This document shows positions 61,795 through 64,000 of a stretch of DNA of 64,000 nt, one piece after another. This stretch comes from Bacteroidales bacterium (lineage in GTDB: Bacteria > Bacteroidota > Bacteroidia > Bacteroidales > F082), in the NCBI GenBank assembly GCA_016284305.1, contig JAEEON010000005.1, positions 22,410 through 86,409 on the forward strand, written 5' to 3'. The notes under the pieces were generated by a model, which saw nothing but the letters and a program-made list of their open reading frames with translations, had not been told where the DNA came from and did no database searches. Numbering within the stretch: the first letter of the stretch is position 1; the number at the start of each line of letters is the position of its first letter. Both the position numbers and the translations under genes were made by a program.

Positions 61795-62961
61795 ATGAGA
61801 GTCATCACTGGAAATAGAATTCCCATCAAGATGTGGGTCACTGATATAGACAACACGGCTTTGGAGCAAGCCATTGACCTGGCTTCGCTTCCCTTTGCCT
61901 ACAAGCATGTGGCACTGATGCCCGATGCTCATGCGGGGTTGGGGATGCCCATTGGTGGTGTGTTGGCCACCAAGGGTGTCATCGTCCCCAATGCCGTAGG
62001 CGTGGACATTGGATGCGGCATGTGCGCGGTCAAGACTAGCATTAATGCCAAGCGCATCCATCGTTCCACCATTGAGAAAATCATCGCCAAGATTTATGAA
62101 ACCATCCCTGTAAGCTTCGACCACCACGAGAAGCCCCAAGACGAAGCCTTGATGCCACAGGGGTTCGATATTCAGGCTTTGCCAATGATAAAGAACCTTT
62201 ACAAATCGGCCCTGCTTCAAATCGGTACCCTTGGCGGAGGCAACCACTTCATTGAACTACAACGTGCCGAGTCGGATAATGCGTTGTGGATTATGATCCA
62301 CTCGGGCAGCCGAAACATCGGCAAGAAGATTGCCGACCAATACGGCAAGATTGCCAAGCACTGGAATGAGCTCTGGTACTCTGATACGCTTCCCGGATTG
62401 GAGTTCTTGCCAATAGAGACCCAGTATGCCAAGGACTACTTCAACGAGATGAAGTATTGCGTGGAATTTGCCTTGGCCAACCGCAGGTTGATGATGAGCC
62501 GCATCTGCGACATCATCCACAAACAGGTGCGTTCTGTCACCTTTGAGCCTATGATCAACATCGCCCATAACTATGCTGCCTGGGAAAACCACTTCGGTCA
62601 AAACGTCATCGTCCACCGTAAAGGAGCTACCCGCGCCTACAAGGGCGAGATTGGTATCATCCCTGGCTCCATGGGCTCGCACTCCCACATCGTCGAAGGC
62701 TTGGGCAACCCCGAGAGCTTCATGTCCTGTTCCCATGGCGCAGGTCGTGTGATGGGTCGTAAGGAAGCTATCCGCAAGCTCAGCCTTGAACACGAGATTG
62801 AGTTCATGAACCGTCAAGGAATCGTTCACTCTATCACCCAACAAACTCAGTTAGACGAAGCCCCCAGCGCCTATAAGGACATCGACTTTGTCATGCAAAA
62901 TCAAGCCGATCTGGTGAAGCCAATCGAGACGCTTTATCCTATTGGGGTTGTTAAAGGCTAA
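61795..62961 (+). CDS. rtcB: RtcB-type 3'-phosphate/5'-OH RNA ligase
   Basis: A 388-residue GTP- and Mn-dependent RNA ligase joining 2',3'-cyclic phosphate or 3'-phosphate ends to 5'-OH ends, as after tRNA or mRNA cleavage. Metal and active-site motifs: LMPDAHAGLGMPIGG, VGVDIGCGMCAVKT (metal Cys), GGGNHFIE, MIHSGSRNIG, NYAAWENHF and the guanylylated His in SCSHGAGRVMGRK. The length fits the shorter RtcB subgroup. RtcB can repair tRNA cut by toxins or phage-induced nucleases, which would suit a defence block. It is controlled with the divergent WYL gene. Confidence 0.93.
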   Translation: MRVITGNRIPIKMWVTDIDNTALEQAIDLASLPFAYKHVALMPDAHAGLGMPIGGVLATKGVIVPNAVGVDIGCGMCAVKTSINAKRIHRSTIEKIIAKIYETIPVSFDHHEKPQDEALMPQGFDIQALPMIKNLYKSALLQIGTLGGGNHFIELQRAESDNALWIMIHSGSRNIGKKIADQYGKIAKHWNELWYSDTLPGLEFLPIETQYAKDYFNEMKYCVEFALANRRLMMSRICDIIHKQVRSVTFEPMINIAHNYAAWENHFGQNVIVHRKGATRAYKGEIGIIPGSMGSHSHIVEGLGNPESFMSCSHGAGRVMGRKEAIRKLSLEHEIEFMNRQGIVHSITQQTQLDEAPSAYKDIDFVMQNQADLVKPIETLYPIGVVKG

Positions 62962-63360
62962 TCTTTGTATAATGAATGTAAATTATAATTGAAAAGTATA
63001 CCAGCGTAATAATTCAATGGTATACCACCATGGCCGGATTTGCTCCGACTCAACGAATCTCCAATCCCATTGGGGCTTTGAGACCGCCCGAGTGAAAAAC
63101 GAAGAAGAATCACTTCCAAGAAGAAAACGAATAGTAACGTCAAAAACAAGATAAGAAACAAAGTCAATACAAAAATATATTTTGTTGCACCAAAAATAGG
63201 GTAGAAGTGTGTCGCTGATCACGTATCAGAAAAGAAGTAGATATCAAGATCTATATTGTTACTTAAAGAATGTGGTGTAAAAATCTGTAAAATAATGTAA
63301 ATTAAAGCTAACATATAGTTGTACATAGCGCCCGTAACTTACTGGTTTTCAAGGTTCTTC
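62962..63360. other. Gene-poor region after rtcB
   Basis: No convincing gene. It is AT-rich at both ends; 63005-63095 is richer and could encode PNGIGDSLSRSKSGHGG-like peptides on the minus strand, which look like a low-complexity or repeat-derived segment. AAGCTAACATATAGTTGTACATA (63305-63327) belongs to the boundary motif family. Confidence 0.4.
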
Positions 63361-63465
63361 CTTTTCTTCCACGAAGATGAGTACTAAACAACTAAATCAC
63401 TGATTATCAGTAGAATAAAGGAGGCTGTTAGGTTAACTAACAGCCTTTTTTGTGTTCAAATAAGT
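63361..63465. repeat. Right boundary direct repeat (DUF2795 3' fragment plus terminator)
   Basis: Contains TTCCACGAAGATGAGTACTAA, encoding FHEDEY and stop as at the end of the DUF2795 gene, then the hairpin GGCTGTTAG..CTAACAGCC with six T and TGTGTTCAAATAAGT. The rest of the gene is absent. It matches 44171-44272. Confidence 0.65.
63421..63451 (+). terminator. Terminator copy at the right boundary
   Basis: GAGGCTGTTAG hairpin with GGTTAACTAACAGCC followed by T6, homologous to the DUF2795 terminator but with no gene in front of it. Confidence 0.7.
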
Positions 63466-63640
63466 CATTATTTGGCCTAATTTGATCCGAAAAGTTAACC
63501 TAAAGTTGTACATAATTACTCCTTTTTTTCTACGATGAAGAATAGTAGGAATTATAGAGCGTTAATTGTTATCCGAAAATATTGCCAATTATTTGTGATG
63601 ATGATATCATTATTCTGAACAGCTATTTTATAGAATAGAG
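63466..63640. other. Non-coding stretch right of the boundary repeat
   Basis: AT-rich; contains AAGTTAACCTAAAGTTGTACATA (63492-63514), followed by a CTACGATGAAGAATAGTAG echo of the DUF2795 end. No gene is seen. Confidence 0.4.
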
Positions 63641-63856
63641 TCATTGAATCAACCCAATCACTTTCTCGATGAAAGCCTCAGTTAAGGCAATCCGAGGCTC
63701 GGTGTCCTCCTTGGTGGCGTAATATGTGCAATTGTAATCGCTTTTTTCACGCAGTGTCTGAAGTTGCGAATAGAAAGCCCCTTCTTCTTTGGTTAAGATA
63801 CCAGTCTTAACATAATACTGATGAAGCATTACCACGGCACCCTGATGGGTTCCAAC
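63641..63856 (-). pseudogene. N-terminally deleted HEPN-domain toxin gene
   Basis: On the minus strand the frame from VGTHQGAVVMLHQYYVKTG to EKVIGLIQ (about 71 residues) matches the second half of HEPN proteins that pair with nucleotidyltransferases. The first half, with the helix pair and the RNase-type residues normally near ANRLYYSVFH, is absent. Just upstream, an ATG AGC ATC (63866-63858 area) looks like the original start, joined out of frame to the second half, so roughly 60 codons appear to have been deleted. Confidence 0.65.
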
Positions 63857-63863
63857 GGGATGC

Positions 63864-64000
63864 TCATACCAACAGGATTTTGTCTTGTTCAACGTTCTTG
63901 TAATAGGGTAAAAAGCGCAAGGCGTCCCATTCCTCCTGTGAATAGGTTTGTACGCTGAAATATTCACCCAGGTCAAATCCGAGCTCCATGATGGGGTAGG
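63864..64000 (-). CDS. Nucleotidyltransferase (MNT-type) C-terminus, partial
   Basis: The last 44 codons of a minus-strand gene entering from the right: YPIMELGFDLGEYFSVQTYS, then EEWDALRFLPYYKNVEQDK and ILLV. This resembles the end of minimal nucleotidyltransferases, which AMPylate and neutralise HEPN toxins. The stop overlaps the apparent start of the HEPN gene, the usual order of the pair. The catalytic GSxxxG...D motif lies outside the window. Confidence 0.55.
   Translation of the reverse strand, partial: YPIMELGFDLGEYFSVQTYSQEEWDALRFLPYYKNVEQDKILLV

Noticed and set aside
61693..62247. N-terminal extension of the WYL gene across rtcB
   Set aside because: The extra 185 codons are antisense to rtcB and precede the normal HTH start; the promoter region lies in between.
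44196..63640. Integrase or transposase gene within the accessory block
   Set aside because: No tyrosine or serine recombinase motif or DDE-type protein was found among the reading frames; the island claim rests only on repeats and content.

Overview
The window looks like a chromosomal segment of a Bacteroidetes (Bacteroidales-type) bacterium. Evidence seen here: promoters with a TAnnTTTG -7 box and a TTG/TTTG -33 box (for example upstream of rtcB, tnaA and a tRNA gene), type IX secretion sorting domains, Bacteroidetes-restricted families (DUF4837, DUF4421, DUF2795, OmpP1/FadL-like and TonB-plug barrels), a class II ribonucleotide reductase, and several TTG starts. No rRNA, CRISPR array, integrase or transposase was seen. 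One tRNA gene (tRNA-Phe, GAA) is present.

Positions 1-44200 are an ordinary core chromosome. In order: a LysM lytic transglycosylase, a DUF4837 lipoprotein and an HsdR_N-like nuclease-fold protein; B12-dependent ribonucleotide reductase and a TolB/BamA-like surface protein (both minus); an MBL hydrolase, ornithine aminotransferase, a HAD-GNAT fusion and a DUF4421 protein; a membrane HTH regulator and a TonB-plug receptor separated by a repeat cluster; nitroreductase, Dus and Lnt; a heptosyltransferase-like protein, tRNA-Phe, an outer-membrane protein and a TPR protein; LptC, CorC-like and PpiD; a C69 dipeptidase; tryptophanase with a MntP-like membrane protein; a T9SS endonuclease I; PurL, GNAT, Mrp and NifU-like; two exported proteins, a methyltransferase-like protein, a PduO cobalamin adenosyltransferase (which would supply the cofactor of the reductase) and DUF2795. 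Interspersed repeats occur between and sometimes inside these genes, including in-frame in dus and nrdJ.

Positions 44200-63500 are an AT-richer accessory block. It is bracketed by two diverged copies of about 100 bp that comprise the last codons of the DUF2795 gene plus its terminator, the pattern expected of an island inserted at the 3' end of that gene. It carries a Gabija-type pair (gajA-gajB), an AlbA/Schlafen-type ATP-binding protein, a DUF2971 protein, a phosphoesterase, a 1367-residue SF1 helicase-PLD protein that fits type II Mokosh (MkoC), a cluster of small or unrecognised genes, a DUF932 protein, a zinc-ribbon protein, and a divergent WYL regulator-RtcB RNA ligase pair. Beyond the right repeat lie a truncated HEPN toxin gene and the end of its nucleotidyltransferase partner.

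The most unusual signal is a palindrome, TTGCAAGGCTTGCAA (or a one-base variant), found five times between 52.4 and 60.0 kb. In four copies its centre lies exactly 42 bases upstream of a recognisable or weak -7 element, with a T-tract and a -33 TTG between. This suggests a shared regulator binding upstream of the helicase-PLD gene and several unknown genes, tying them into one candidate defence or stress regulon.
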